Source: Leeuwenhoekiella polynyae (GTDB taxonomy: Bacteria > Bacteroidota > Bacteroidia > Flavobacteriales > Flavobacteriaceae). From it: 64,000 bases of DNA. This document shows positions 8,862 to 18,417 of this stretch, one piece after another. The notes under the pieces were generated by a model. It did no database searches. It saw only the letters and a list, made by a program, of their open reading frames with translations, and was not told the origin of the DNA. The position numbers and the translations under genes were made by a program. The number at the start of each line of letters is the position of its first letter. Position 1 is the first letter of the stretch. The stretch lies in NCBI RefSeq assembly GCF_042683665.1, contig NZ_JBHUOO010000045.1; one strand, 5' to 3'.

Positions 8862-11489
8862 TTAAAATAATGACCCCTGTGTAGCATCCCCAGCATCATC
8901 ATCTGTATCTTCATCAGATAAATCTTTTGAATCTGAAGAGGGTTCCTCGGTAGTTTCTGGTTCTTCAGGAACTTCTTCTTCGTAAGGAAGCGGATCTAGT
9001 AAATTGATTTGTTTAAGTTTTTCTGTATAAAATTGATTTCCTAATGCATTAATACCTTTGATTGCAATAAACGCTTCGATATCAACAGATTCATTAGGTT
9101 TTTGATCTTTATTTCGTTCTTTGTAAAATACCATTTCTACCACAGGTCTGTATTGGGTAGAAATAAGTTCTAATTGGGTGTCCGCGTGATCAGAAACAAA
9201 GTATTCTTCTTTCTCAGGGTTTTCAATAAGAAAACGCTTAACGTAATAACGCGCTCTGTTTCCGTCCCAGTAAATTGCAGATACCGGCTTTTCTGGGATC
9301 CATTTCTCAAGAACAATCATTTTATCGTCAAAACGAGTGGTCAATTCCGGAGTTATTGTTTTTGCAATTCCGTCTTGCGTTATGATAAGCAGTCTGTCTT
9401 CTCCCTTAAATTCACCAAGCAGCTCCCCGCGACCATCAACATTAAGACGTTGAACCGTATCATCAAACCAAATTTTACGAGGTTTAAGTGTGGAAACTCC
9501 TTTTTCTTTTAAATCGATAGTTTTGACAGCATGTTTAGTAACCAGGTTTCCATTGGCGTTTCGACCTTTTATTAAAATATCTGAAAAATCAAGATCAAAC
9601 TTCAGTTTCTTCACATTACCTACAGATCGTAAATAAACCGAAACCACTTCAGCTTCACCATTAGGATTTGCGGAAAAATATAAGACTTGAGAGCCCTTTT
9701 TACCTTTAGTCATCGGGTATTGTCGGTCACGCGTTGTACTGGTAACATTAAATCGCTTCACATAAGTAGCTCCACCTTTTCCGTCTCTATAAATCATATT
9801 GTAGATGGTGCGCTTGTCTTTCTTCTTATATACTGCGACGTGAATAATATCTTTACCTATAAAAGTTTTGGTATCCACTTTGGTTACCATCATATCCCCT
9901 TCTTTGGTAAAAACAATGATATCATCAATATCTGCACAATCTGTAACGTACTCATCTTTTTTAAGCGAGGTACCTATAAAACCTTCTTTGCGGTTTACAT
10001 AGAGCTTGGTGTTACGAATAATTACTTTTGAAGCTTCAATATCATCAAAAAGCTTGATCTCTGTTTTACGCTCCCTTCCTAATCCATACTCCTTTTTGAG
10101 TCTTTTGAAATAGGCGATAGCAAAATCGGTAAGATTTGCTAAATGATGCTTAACCGCTGCAATCTGATCTTCTAAAGCTTCAATTTTTTGCTGGGCCTTA
10201 TCAATATCAAATTTTGAAATTCGCTTGATTCGTATTTCGGTAAGGCGCACCAGATCCTCTTCGATTACCGGTCTTTTTAAATGCGCTATGTGCGGTTGTA
10301 ATCCTTCATCTATTGCATTCAAAACACCTTCCCAGGTTGTTTCTTCTTCAATATCCCGGTAAATTCTATTTTCTATAAATATGCGTTCTAAGGAAGCATA
10401 ATGCCATTGATTTTCTAATTCCTGAAGTTGAATTTCTAATTCTTGGCGTAAAAGATCTTTAGTACGATCTGTAGAAATACGAAGCATTTCGGTAACACCT
10501 ACAAAGAGCGGTTTATTGTCTTCAATAACACAACCTAAAGGTGAAATAGAAACTTCACAATTCGTAAAGGCATAGAGGGCTCCTATTGTTTTATCTGGCG
10601 AAAGACCTGCGGGTAAATGCACCAGGATCTCCACTTCTGAAGAGGTGTTATCCTCTATTTTTTTTACTTTAATCTTTCCTTTATCATTAGCTTTTAAAAT
10701 ACTATCAATCAGCGATGTGGTAGTTGTGCTAAAAGGGATTTCTGTTATGACTAAAGTGTTTTTGTCAAGCTGATTTATTTTGGCTCTAACCCGAACTCTT
10801 CCGCCGCGCTTTCCATCTTTATAATCGCTAAAATCTGCTTCACCTGCAGAAGGAAAATCGGGTAAAAGTGTAAATTTTTTCCCCTGAAGATGTTTTATAG
10901 AACCGTCAATAAGTTCGTTAAAATTATGTGGTAAAACTTTTGTGCTTAACCCCACTGCAATACCTTCGGCTCCCTGAGCTAAAAGCAACGGAAACTTCAC
11001 CGGAAGATTTATAGGTTCTTTGCGACGCCCATCATAAGAGGATTGCCATTCTGTAATTTTTGGACTAAATAATACTTCAAGCGCAAATTTTGAAAGCCTG
11101 GCTTCAATATATCGTGATGCTGCCGCACTATCTCCGGTTAAGGTATTACCCCAGTTTCCCTGCGTATCAATGAGCAAATCTTTTTGCCCCATTTGTACCA
11201 TCGCATCCGCGATACTAGCGTCACCATGCGGGTGATACTGCATCGTATGCCCTACAATGTTAGCTACTTTATTGTAACGCCCATCATCAAGGTCTTTCAT
11301 AGAGTGCATGATACGACGTTGCACTGGTTTAAAACCGTCTTCTATTGCAGGAACTGCACGCTCTAGGATTACATAGGAGGCATAGTCAAGAAACCAGTCT
11401 TTAAACATACCCGTTACCCGGGTTATGGTTTCGCCTGAATGCTCTTCTTCTGGATTGTCTAAATTTGGATCTTCGTAATTTTCGCTCAT
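8862..11489 (-). CDS. parC: DNA topoisomerase IV subunit A
   Basis: This 875-residue type IIA topoisomerase subunit cuts and rejoins DNA for decatenation. The winged-helix active site has Tyr127 (AAASRYIEARL) preceded by Arg126, and the helix-turn-helix HPHGDASIADAMVQM is at about 86-100. A coiled-coil tower lies at about 400-470. The C-terminal beta-pinwheel repeats are divergent and show no clear GyrA box (QRRGG-type), which favours ParC over GyrA. The last 45 residues are an acidic tail rich in Glu, Asp and Ser ending in SLF. It sits 42 bases downstream of parE and three bases upstream of mscL. Confidence 0.95.
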   Translation of the reverse strand: MSENYEDPNLDNPEEEHSGETITRVTGMFKDWFLDYASYVILERAVPAIEDGFKPVQRRIMHSMKDLDDGRYNKVANIVGHTMQYHPHGDASIADAMVQMGQKDLLIDTQGNWGNTLTGDSAAASRYIEARLSKFALEVLFSPKITEWQSSYDGRRKEPINLPVKFPLLLAQGAEGIAVGLSTKVLPHNFNELIDGSIKHLQGKKFTLLPDFPSAGEADFSDYKDGKRGGRVRVRAKINQLDKNTLVITEIPFSTTTTSLIDSILKANDKGKIKVKKIEDNTSSEVEILVHLPAGLSPDKTIGALYAFTNCEVSISPLGCVIEDNKPLFVGVTEMLRISTDRTKDLLRQELEIQLQELENQWHYASLERIFIENRIYRDIEEETTWEGVLNAIDEGLQPHIAHLKRPVIEEDLVRLTEIRIKRISKFDIDKAQQKIEALEDQIAAVKHHLANLTDFAIAYFKRLKKEYGLGRERKTEIKLFDDIEASKVIIRNTKLYVNRKEGFIGTSLKKDEYVTDCADIDDIIVFTKEGDMMVTKVDTKTFIGKDIIHVAVYKKKDKRTIYNMIYRDGKGGATYVKRFNVTSTTRDRQYPMTKGKKGSQVLYFSANPNGEAEVVSVYLRSVGNVKKLKFDLDFSDILIKGRNANGNLVTKHAVKTIDLKEKGVSTLKPRKIWFDDTVQRLNVDGRGELLGEFKGEDRLLIITQDGIAKTITPELTTRFDDKMIVLEKWIPEKPVSAIYWDGNRARYYVKRFLIENPEKEEYFVSDHADTQLELISTQYRPVVEMVFYKERNKDQKPNESVDIEAFIAIKGINALGNQFYTEKLKQINLLDPLPYEEEVPEEPETTEEPSSDSKDLSDEDTDDDAGDATQGSLF

Positions 11490-11531
11490 AGCTGTTTATC
11501 CGGGTAGATAAATATGGGGATTTTTAGCGTT

Positions 11532-13388
11532 TTAGTTTTCTAAAACGGGATCTAATTCTACTTTCAGGTTATTGATGATAAATTTTTGTCTGTCCGGGGT
11601 ATTTTTCCCCATATAAAACTGTAAAATTTCTTCGATTGATATGGCTTCATCAAGCATAATAGGTGCTAAGCGTATACTATCACCTATAAAATGCTTGAAT
11701 TCATCCGGAGAGATTTCACCCAAACCTTTAAATCGGGTAATCTCAGGTTTACCGGTTAATTCTTCAATCGCATTTCTACGTTCCTGCTCACTGTAGCAGT
11801 AAATAGTTTTCTTCTTGTTACGCACTCTAAAAAGTGGCGTTTCTAATATATAGAGATGTCCTTCTTTGATCAATTCCGGGAAGAACTGCAGAAAAAAAGT
11901 AATTAAAAGTAATCGAATATGCATTCCATCAACATCGGCATCGGTTGCGATCACAATATTGTTGTAGCGCAAATCGCCCATAGATTCTTCAATATTGAGC
12001 GCAGATTGTAAGAGGTTGAATTCTTCATTCTCATATACAATCTTCTTACTCATATTGTAGGAGTTGAGCGGTTTTCCGCGCAAACTAAAAACCGCCTGCG
12101 TATTCACATCACGGGATTTTGTAATTGACCCGGAAGCCGAATCTCCCTCTGTAATAAACAAGGTACTTTCTAAATTTCGCTCTTTTTTACTGTCTGTCAA
12201 ATGAATACGACAGTCCCGCAATTTCTTATTGTGAAGACTTGCTTTTTTAGCACGTTCTTTAGCGAGTTTTCTAATGCCGCTAAGTTCTGTACGTTCCCGC
12301 TCTGCCTGTAAAATCTTACGTTGCAACTTATCTGCAGTCTCAGCATTTTTATGCAGGTAATTATCCAGTTTGGTTTTTAGAAAATCATTTATATAAGTCC
12401 TTACGGTAGGCAGTTCACCACCCATATCTGTAGAACCCAGTTTCGTTTTAGTCTGGGATTCAAAAACCGGTTCCATTACCTTAATGCTTATTGCCGAAAC
12501 AATAGACTTTCTAATATCTGAAGCATCATAGTTCTTATTGTAGAATTCCCGAACCGTTTTTACCACCGCTTCGCGGAAGGCTGCTAAATGCGTACCACCC
12601 TGAGTGGTATTTTGGCCGTTAACAAACGAGTGATATTCTTCTGAGTACTGGGTTCTGCTGTGTGTAAGCGCAACCTCAATGTCGTCACCGCGTAAGTGAA
12701 TGATAGGATATAAAATATCGGTCTCAGCGATACGATCGCCCAATAAATCTTTTAGGCCGTTTTCTGAATAAAATTTTTCCCCATTAAAAACAATCGTCAA
12801 TCCCGGATTGAGATAAACATAGTTTTTAAGCATTCGGGCTACATATTCATTTCTAAACTTGTAATTTTTAAAAATCGCCTCGTCAGGAATAAAAGTAATC
12901 TTAGTCCCTTTCCTGCGTGAAGTTTCTTCTAAAAACTCCTCATCTTTCAAGTTTCCACGTTCAAATTCTGCTGCGGCAGATTTTCCGTCACGGCTAGATT
13001 CAACTCTAAAATATTCCGATAACGCATTTACCGCTTTGGTACCTACCCCGTTTAGACCTACAGATTTTTTAAATGCCCGTGAATCGTATTTACCACCGGT
13101 ATTCATTTTAGAAACTACATCAACCACTTTACCCAGCGGAATACCACGCCCATAATCACGAACGATTACGCGAGTTCCCTGTATACTAACTTCTATGGTT
13201 TTACCAGATCCCATCACAAACTCATCAATAGAGTTGTCTAAAACCTCTTTCAACAAGATATATATACCATCATCTGCACTCGTACCGTCTCCCAGTTTAC
13301 CAATGTACATACCGGGTCGCATACGTATATGCTCCTTCCAGTCAAGAGATCTGATATTATCCTCGGTGTATTTTGTTTCTTCTGCCAT
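11532..13388 (-). CDS. parE: DNA topoisomerase IV subunit B
   Basis: This 618-residue ATPase partner of ParC has a GHKL nucleotide site (Glu48 and Asn52 in EVLDNSIDE, then GRGIPLG and GLNGVGTKAVNALS) and a transducer domain. The TOPRIM domain has EGDSASG from Glu414, RGKPLN, and DADVDGMHI, which supplies the Mg2+-binding acidic residues. Length matches ParE (about 620-650). It is the first gene of the parE-parC-mscL unit. A separate gyrA/gyrB pair is expected elsewhere in the genome. Confidence 0.96.
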   Translation of the reverse strand: MAEETKYTEDNIRSLDWKEHIRMRPGMYIGKLGDGTSADDGIYILLKEVLDNSIDEFVMGSGKTIEVSIQGTRVIVRDYGRGIPLGKVVDVVSKMNTGGKYDSRAFKKSVGLNGVGTKAVNALSEYFRVESSRDGKSAAAEFERGNLKDEEFLEETSRRKGTKITFIPDEAIFKNYKFRNEYVARMLKNYVYLNPGLTIVFNGEKFYSENGLKDLLGDRIAETDILYPIIHLRGDDIEVALTHSRTQYSEEYHSFVNGQNTTQGGTHLAAFREAVVKTVREFYNKNYDASDIRKSIVSAISIKVMEPVFESQTKTKLGSTDMGGELPTVRTYINDFLKTKLDNYLHKNAETADKLQRKILQAERERTELSGIRKLAKERAKKASLHNKKLRDCRIHLTDSKKERNLESTLFITEGDSASGSITKSRDVNTQAVFSLRGKPLNSYNMSKKIVYENEEFNLLQSALNIEESMGDLRYNNIVIATDADVDGMHIRLLLITFFLQFFPELIKEGHLYILETPLFRVRNKKKTIYCYSEQERRNAIEELTGKPEITRFKGLGEISPDEFKHFIGDSIRLAPIMLDEAISIEEILQFYMGKNTPDRQKFIINNLKVELDPVLEN

Positions 13389-13503
13389 AAATAAAGGGAT
13401 GTACGCTAATATAGGACTTCATAAACGTTTATAAAAGCCGAAAAAGTCAAAGTAATTAACAAAGTTTTCAAGATTGAAAAATGAATTTGTAATATGCTGA
13501 AAA

Positions 13504-14181
13504 TTAGAGGATACTTTCCCCGTTTAAATCTGTAGTTAAAATTTCAGTCATGTAATCAAAAAATGGAAGCAAAAGTTTAAAATGTGCTACTAGGCGTTCC
13601 TGAAAGTCATCAGCTAGTACTTCTTCATCAGTAAAAGCATGTCTAACAAAGAAGTTTTTATTACGAATCAAATCGATATTAGCATCTTCTTTACTGAAAC
13701 CCTTGGGAGCGGTTTTTACCTGACTCTCTGTGTTGAACCCTCCGTAAGCCTTCTTAAATTTAGCCTCACTAAGTATCTCGCGAATGGGTTCTGAATCGAA
13801 TTCAAACTCTTGTCTAATCCGTAACAGATCTACAGGTTCCGGCTTAAAAAAACCACCACCTACAAAACTAGCCCCCGGGGCTATCTGAAAATAATAACTA
13901 CCTCTACGGTGTACCCCTTCTCTTGAGAAAATTGCACTGCGTGTGGTTTTATAAGGCATTTTATTTTTACTGAAACGCACATCTCTATTGATTCTAAACA
14001 CTTTTACACGGGCTATCTGATCAAAAGTATTCAGCTCATCAACAGTTGCTTTACAAAATGTTTTAAAATCATTTTCAAGATTTTTATACGCACTTTTGTG
14101 AGCATCCATCCAATCTTTATGGTTGTTTTCTTTCAATTCTTTTAGAAAAGGAAAATATGCTTTAGGAATTTGTACAGACAT
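13504..14181 (-). CDS. DUF2461 (TIGR02453) family protein
   Basis: The 225 residues match this family along their length, with the typical opening PKAYFPFLKELKENNHKDW, the RINRDVRFSKNKMPYKT block (about 62-79) and YYFQIAPGASFVGGGFFKPEP (in two parts, about 96-118). The protein is cytoplasmic with no membrane segments. No biochemical role is established. It stands alone on the minus strand after parE, facing away from the small membrane gene at 14291. Confidence 0.88.
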   Translation of the reverse strand: MSVQIPKAYFPFLKELKENNHKDWMDAHKSAYKNLENDFKTFCKATVDELNTFDQIARVKVFRINRDVRFSKNKMPYKTTRSAIFSREGVHRRGSYYFQIAPGASFVGGGFFKPEPVDLLRIRQEFEFDSEPIREILSEAKFKKAYGGFNTESQVKTAPKGFSKEDANIDLIRNKNFFVRHAFTDEEVLADDFQERLVAHFKLLLPFFDYMTEILTTDLNGESIL

Positions 14182-14225
14182 ATCTGAATATATATTAAGA
14201 TGCTATTTTAATAAATTGAGGTTAT

Positions 14226-14256
14226 TTTGGGACAATTTACAACTGAAATATTTTTA
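14226..14256 (+). promoter_or_regulatory. promoter of the membrane-protein gene at 14291
   Basis: TTTTG ends at 14229, followed by 19 bases and TATTTTTA (14249-14256), which matches seven of eight positions of the TAnnTTTG box. The predicted transcript starts about 30 bases before the ATG. Confidence 0.5.
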
Positions 14257-14290
14257 CTAGCTTAGTAGAATCAACCAAAAATAAACCATT

Positions 14291-14722
14291 ATGACTACAA
14301 CTAAACCTTCTAAAAGCTTCTGGATCATTTCAATAATTGCTGTTATATGGAATCTAATGGGCATTTTTGCATTTATGGGGCAAGCCTTTATGAGCAGCAC
14401 TATGCTTGCAGAGTTACCCGCTGAGCAAGTTGAACTTATTAGAAGTACACCGCAGTGGCTTACCGGTATTTTTGCAATTGCAACAGTAACCGGATTGATA
14501 GGTAGTATACTCCTCATCCTTAGAAGAAAGTCTGCTACTACCCTATTTTTCATTTCAGTTATTGGGGTTTTAATACAAATGGGGTATTCTTTTTTTGCTA
14601 CCGAAGCGCTTCAGATATATGGCGTTGTTCAGGGGCTTGCAATGCCTCTAATGGTAATTATTATTGCCGCTTACCTGTATTTTTTCAGTAAAAAGAGTGC
14701 TAAAAAAGGATATTTAGATTAA
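14291..14722 (+). CDS. small four-helix integral membrane protein
   Basis: The protein has 143 residues with about four hydrophobic helices (11-33, 56-78, 85-104 and 112-134) and short charged loops. There are no recognisable catalytic motifs. Similar small flavobacterial membrane proteins exist, but I cannot name a family. It is a single gene with its own promoter-like element, converging on corA with a 26-base gap. Confidence 0.75.
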   Translation: MTTTKPSKSFWIISIIAVIWNLMGIFAFMGQAFMSSTMLAELPAEQVELIRSTPQWLTGIFAIATVTGLIGSILLILRRKSATTLFFISVIGVLIQMGYSFFATEALQIYGVVQGLAMPLMVIIIAAYLYFFSKKSAKKGYLD

Positions 14723-14748
14723 AACTTCAAGTGAACCATCCATATTCA

Positions 14749-15864
14749 TTATAACCATTTTTTTCGTTTAAAATAATAGAGAAGTCCTATAAATACAGCG
14801 ATCATAGCTCCCCATAAATAGAAATAACCATATTTAAAATGAAGTTCTGGAATGTAGTCAAAATTCATCCCGTAAATACCGGCCATAAAGGTTAGCGGGA
14901 TAAAAATACTAGCCATAATGGTTAGGACCTTCATCACTTCGTTCATTTTATTACTTATGGTAGTCATATACATATCCATAAGACCCCAGGTCATCTCCCG
15001 GTAAATATCAATGCTATCTGTAACTTGCGTTACGTGATCGTATAAATCCCGAATATACGTGATCGTTTTTTCATCGATCAGCGTACTGTCTATCTTCTCG
15101 AGTCTGTTTACCACTTCTCTAAAAGGAAATACAGCTTTTCTCAAGCGTAAAATTTCACGCTTTAACTCCTGAATATCTTGTGTGATGTCTTGATCGGCAG
15201 TATTTGCAAAAAGAATATCTTCAAGAGATTCTATGCGGTCGCTCATCGCCTCTATCAATGTGAAATAGTGGTCAACCACCGCATCCATAATAGCAAACAT
15301 CAGATAATCTGAACCGGCATTTCGAACACGGCCTTTAGCATTTGCAATTCGCTGCCGTAACGAATCAAAAACATCACCATCTGCCTCCTGAAAGGTTATC
15401 AGAAAGTTTTCTCCTAAAACTAAACTGATGTGCTCGTTCATAAAGGTACCGTGCTCATCATAATACAGCATTTTAAAAACGATAAAAAGATAGTCTGGGT
15501 ATTCATCTATTTTAGGGCGTTGATTGGTATCAACGATATCTTCAAGAATAAGCGGGTGTAAATTATAATGTTGTCCTAATTTTTCAATCTGGTCAATTTG
15601 GCTCAGACCATTTACATTGATCCACGATATATCACCGGGCAACTGCTTGTTAAATGCTTTTGAAACATCATCAACAGTAATCGCTGTATACGTATTGGGA
15701 GAATAATCTATAAGCTCAACACTAACGTGTTTCTGTTCTTTAAATCCGGTATAGGTTAACGTACCCGGCACATCGTTCTGAATGATCTTATGTGCTCTTT
15801 TAATTTTGGGAAGTTTTGGTATTCTAGGCTTCTTAATCTTTAAACGCTTATTCATAGCTTTCAT
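14749..15864 (-). CDS. corA: CorA-type magnesium/cobalt transporter
   Basis: The 371 residues have a large cytoplasmic N-terminal domain with a long helical stalk and two C-terminal TM helices (about 309-330 and 346-364). The signature YGMNF (GMN at 332-334) at the end of TM1 forms the selectivity loop, and the following periplasmic loop ends before a short basic tail KRKKWL. It is a pentameric inner-membrane Mg2+ (Co2+) channel. The first 30 residues are very basic. The gene starts 19 bases after the hairpin that ends the PfpI gene, so it has an independent start or relies on read-through. Confidence 0.95.
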   Translation of the reverse strand: MKAMNKRLKIKKPRIPKLPKIKRAHKIIQNDVPGTLTYTGFKEQKHVSVELIDYSPNTYTAITVDDVSKAFNKQLPGDISWINVNGLSQIDQIEKLGQHYNLHPLILEDIVDTNQRPKIDEYPDYLFIVFKMLYYDEHGTFMNEHISLVLGENFLITFQEADGDVFDSLRQRIANAKGRVRNAGSDYLMFAIMDAVVDHYFTLIEAMSDRIESLEDILFANTADQDITQDIQELKREILRLRKAVFPFREVVNRLEKIDSTLIDEKTITYIRDLYDHVTQVTDSIDIYREMTWGLMDMYMTTISNKMNEVMKVLTIMASIFIPLTFMAGIYGMNFDYIPELHFKYGYFYLWGAMIAVFIGLLYYFKRKKWL

Positions 15865-15883
15865 TTAGTGACTAAAAATAGAA

Positions 15884-15907
15884 AAAGTCCGTCGAATGAC
15901 GGACTTT
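15884..15907 (-). terminator. intrinsic terminator of the PfpI/DJ-1 gene
   Basis: AAAGTCCGTC and GACGGACTTT form a perfect 10-bp stem with a 4-nt loop, and the minus strand continues TCTATTTTTAG. It lies just after the PfpI stop at 15930. Confidence 0.85.
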
Positions 15908-15929
15908 AAATATTCTATATATTCAGAAA

Positions 15930-16475
15930 TTATGCGTGTTGTAACTCGTGCTTACCTTCGTTGATTTCTTCAATCACTTTTGCATTAAATGCTGGTAGAT
16001 CATCTGGATTTCTACTAGTCACTAGTGCTTCATCTACAACTACCTCTTTATCAACCCATAATGCTCCTGCATTTTGTAAGTCTTTCTTAATAGAGTTGAA
16101 CGAAGTTAAGGTTCTACCTTTTACAACATCTGCACTAATTAGTAATTGTGGTGCGTGGCAAATAGCTGCAACCGGTTTATGTTGCTTAAAGAAATCTCTA
16201 ATAAACACTAATGCATCTTCATTACGACGCAATTTATCTGGATTTATGACTCCGCCTGGTAATACCAAGGCGTTGTATTCTTTAGCAGAAACTTCAGATA
16301 GGGTTTTATCAACATCATATTCTTTCCCCCAGTCTGTTGAAGCCCAGGCTTTAATTTTACCTGATTCTTCACTTACTATATGTACTTCAAATCCTTCTTT
16401 TTTCATCGCTTCTAACGGAGAAGTTAATTCTACTTCTTCAAATCCGTTTGTTGCTAATATGGCTACCTTTTTCAT
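15930..16475 (-). CDS. PfpI/DJ-1 superfamily protein (type 1 glutamine amidotransferase-like)
   Basis: The 181 residues match the family length. The nucleophile elbow is AAICHAPQLL with Cys106 and His107, an acidic residue is in the N-terminal GFEEVE segment, and LPGGVINPD is present. Members are cytoplasmic and are described as proteases, chaperones or deglycases acting on glycated proteins and nucleotides. The exact activity is not settled in the family. The gene has its own strong terminator. Confidence 0.92.
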   Translation of the reverse strand: MKKVAILATNGFEEVELTSPLEAMKKEGFEVHIVSEESGKIKAWASTDWGKEYDVDKTLSEVSAKEYNALVLPGGVINPDKLRRNEDALVFIRDFFKQHKPVAAICHAPQLLISADVVKGRTLTSFNSIKKDLQNAGALWVDKEVVVDEALVTSRNPDDLPAFNAKVIEEINEGKHELQHA

Positions 16476-16625
16476 AGTTATATATGTTTTGTTGGTTAAA
16501 ATTTTAATTCAACTCAAAGGTATGACGCAACGCTATCTTACAGGGTTAATGCCGGGTTAAAGCTTTTATTTACAAGGTTAAGCTTTGTTAAGGATTAGAC
16601 GCTTTAACTTAAATTATAAAAAGAA

Positions 16626-17408
16626 TCATTCTAAAGTTACATTTTGAAGGATCAAGCCAGACGCTTGTGCCACATGAGTTAATTGATAAGGCGTAGAACC
16701 GTCAAGACTTTTTTCAAAATCACTTAAGGACATTTCCCCGCTCCCCAGATCAAAAAGTGCTCCCATCATCAGACGCACTTGATGTCTTTTGAACCCAGCC
16801 CCCACTACCCGAAAAACATAAGAAGTTTCCGGGAAGAAATTAGCGGTGTAAAGTGCATTAACCTCAATAACACAGTTTTCAATATGCATGAGCGTTTGCG
16901 CTTCAGGCGAAGCTTTATAAGCATAATTGCGGTAATCGTGGGAGCCAAGCATCAGCTCAGCCCCTTTTTGCATCAGTCCAATATCAAGATTATGCTTGTA
17001 GTTTATCATAAACGGTGCACAAAACGGGTGATTTTTAATTCCAAAGGAAAACAGATAGATATATTCTTTAAGCTTGGGAGCTTGTATAATGTGTGTAAGC
17101 TCTTTCTTAGGCGTTATCTCGAGTAAGCGAATATCCTGCGGAAGGTTTTCATTAAACGCATCAAAAAAGGTTTCCATAGTTAATGCGTCCTCTCTAAGAA
17201 TGAGCTCAACATAAGTTTCATTTACCGAAACTTTAGAATCTGTACGTCCGGCTGCAATGAATTTAAAATTATTACGACCCAGTACATACTTTAAAGTACG
17301 TTGCATCATGCGTTCGACCGTGAGCAAATCAGGTTGTTTTTGCCAACCGTGATATCTGAAACCCAGATATTGTATTTTGAGTAAATAGTAGAATTCTTTT
17401 CTAAACAT
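16626..17408 (-). CDS. truA: TruA-like tRNA pseudouridine synthase
   Basis: The 260 residues match TruA in size. The catalytic Asp57 lies in AAGRTDSKVSVNE, which corresponds to the GRTDAGVHA motif but is altered after the aspartate. The C-terminal ALTHVAQASGLIL-like segment has the usual A-x-G-L-x-L pattern. TruA modifies U38-U40 of the tRNA anticodon stem-loop. The divergent motif leaves room for a second TruA paralogue in the genome with this protein acting on another RNA. It is divergent from cysE across 172 bases. Confidence 0.82.
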   Translation of the reverse strand: MFRKEFYYLLKIQYLGFRYHGWQKQPDLLTVERMMQRTLKYVLGRNNFKFIAAGRTDSKVSVNETYVELILREDALTMETFFDAFNENLPQDIRLLEITPKKELTHIIQAPKLKEYIYLFSFGIKNHPFCAPFMINYKHNLDIGLMQKGAELMLGSHDYRNYAYKASPEAQTLMHIENCVIEVNALYTANFFPETSYVFRVVGAGFKRHQVRLMMGALFDLGSGEMSLSDFEKSLDGSTPYQLTHVAQASGLILQNVTLE

Positions 17409-17482
17409 AATTCAAAAATAAGATTATTCATGCGAATGACTTTTGAGTTTAAAAAGGGAAAAATTCCCTCGCGGAAGGGGTT

Positions 17483-17509
17483 TTGTACAAATACTATTCT
17501 ATAAATTTG
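17483..17509 (+). promoter_or_regulatory. promoter of the cysE-cysM operon
   Basis: A perfect TAAATTTG box (17502-17509) follows a TTG (17483-17485) with a 16-base spacer, one base short of the usual range. It lies about 70-90 bases before the cysE start. The GGGAAAAATTCCC inverted repeat just upstream could bind a regulator. Confidence 0.45.
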
Positions 17510-17580
17510 AAACTAAGACCAGAATGGTTTTAAAGCATTACTAATTGAAACTAAAAGCTGAGTAGATTAATGCTCAATCA

Positions 17581-18393
17581 GTGCTTAACTTAGAAGATAT
17601 GGTGAATAAGATTGAAATCGTAAATCAGATACGGGCACATAAACAAAATGCAAATCTCAACTTCAGATTAAAAGAAGATACACACCGCTTTACCAAAGAG
17701 TTATTTGCAACGCTTTTTAATTTCCCTAACGAATTGGTAGAAGATCTGGAGCGTCTGGAGCGTTTGTTTGAAAATCTTGTAGAACTTGCTTGCTGGGAAA
17801 TCGATAAAAAATGCAGTAAGGTTTGGGATGATTATGTTGCTCAACTCCCGGAAATACTAAGAAAACTGAATCTTGATGCAGAAGCTATCTATAAAAACGA
17901 CCCTGCTGCAACTACCATTGAAGAAGTTTATTTAGCCTATCCTGGTTTTTACGCGATTGCTATTTACAGATTGAGCCACGCGTTGTATAAAAAAGGCTTT
18001 CCTATAGTTCCCCGTCTTATGACCGAATATGCGCATCACGTTACTGGTGTAGATATCAATCCGGGAGCGGTAATTGGAGAACATTTTTTTATGGATCACG
18101 CGACCGGAATTGTAATTGGTGAAACTGCTATCATAAAAGATCACGTGAAATTATATCAAGGGGTGACTTTAGGTGCGTTAAGTGTTGCAAAAGACTTGCA
18201 GGCTATAAAGCGTCATCCTACCATTGAAGATCACGTAACAATCTATGCAAACGCAACTATACTAGGTGGGGATACCGTTATAGGCGCAAACAGCTTAATA
18301 GGTGGTAATGTTTGGCTTACTAAATCTGTACCGCCCTACTCTCTGGTTTCTCACAAACCCGAAATTCTTATTAGAGAACTGGAGAAAAAATAA
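17581..18393 (+). CDS. cysE: serine O-acetyltransferase
   Basis: The enzyme makes O-acetylserine from serine and acetyl-CoA, the first step of cysteine synthesis. The 270 residues comprise an all-helical N-terminal domain (about 1-140) and a left-handed beta-helix of hexapeptide repeats (about 155-260). Active-site residues are His152/153 and Asp158 (HHVTGVDI) and His173 (MDHATGIVIGE). The frame opens with GTG at 17581. The ATG at 17599 (MVNKIEIV) is an equally reasonable start. cysM follows after 24 bases, so the pair can act as one pathway unit. Confidence 0.95.
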   Translation: MLNLEDMVNKIEIVNQIRAHKQNANLNFRLKEDTHRFTKELFATLFNFPNELVEDLERLERLFENLVELACWEIDKKCSKVWDDYVAQLPEILRKLNLDAEAIYKNDPAATTIEEVYLAYPGFYAIAIYRLSHALYKKGFPIVPRLMTEYAHHVTGVDINPGAVIGEHFFMDHATGIVIGETAIIKDHVKLYQGVTLGALSVAKDLQAIKRHPTIEDHVTIYANATILGGDTVIGANSLIGGNVWLTKSVPPYSLVSHKPEILIRELEKK

Positions 18394-18417
18394 TACGGGT
18401 ATTTTAAATTAAATTTC

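Noticed and set aside
14257..14553. 98-codon minus-strand ORF opposite the small membrane protein
   Set aside because: It is fully antisense to a frame with better membrane-protein features and its own promoter-like element, and it has no recognisable motif.
15961..16560. 199-codon plus-strand ORF opposite the PfpI/DJ-1 gene
   Set aside because: It is long but antisense to a gene with clear catalytic motifs. The translation is Ser/Thr-rich and resembles no family, as expected for a shadow frame.
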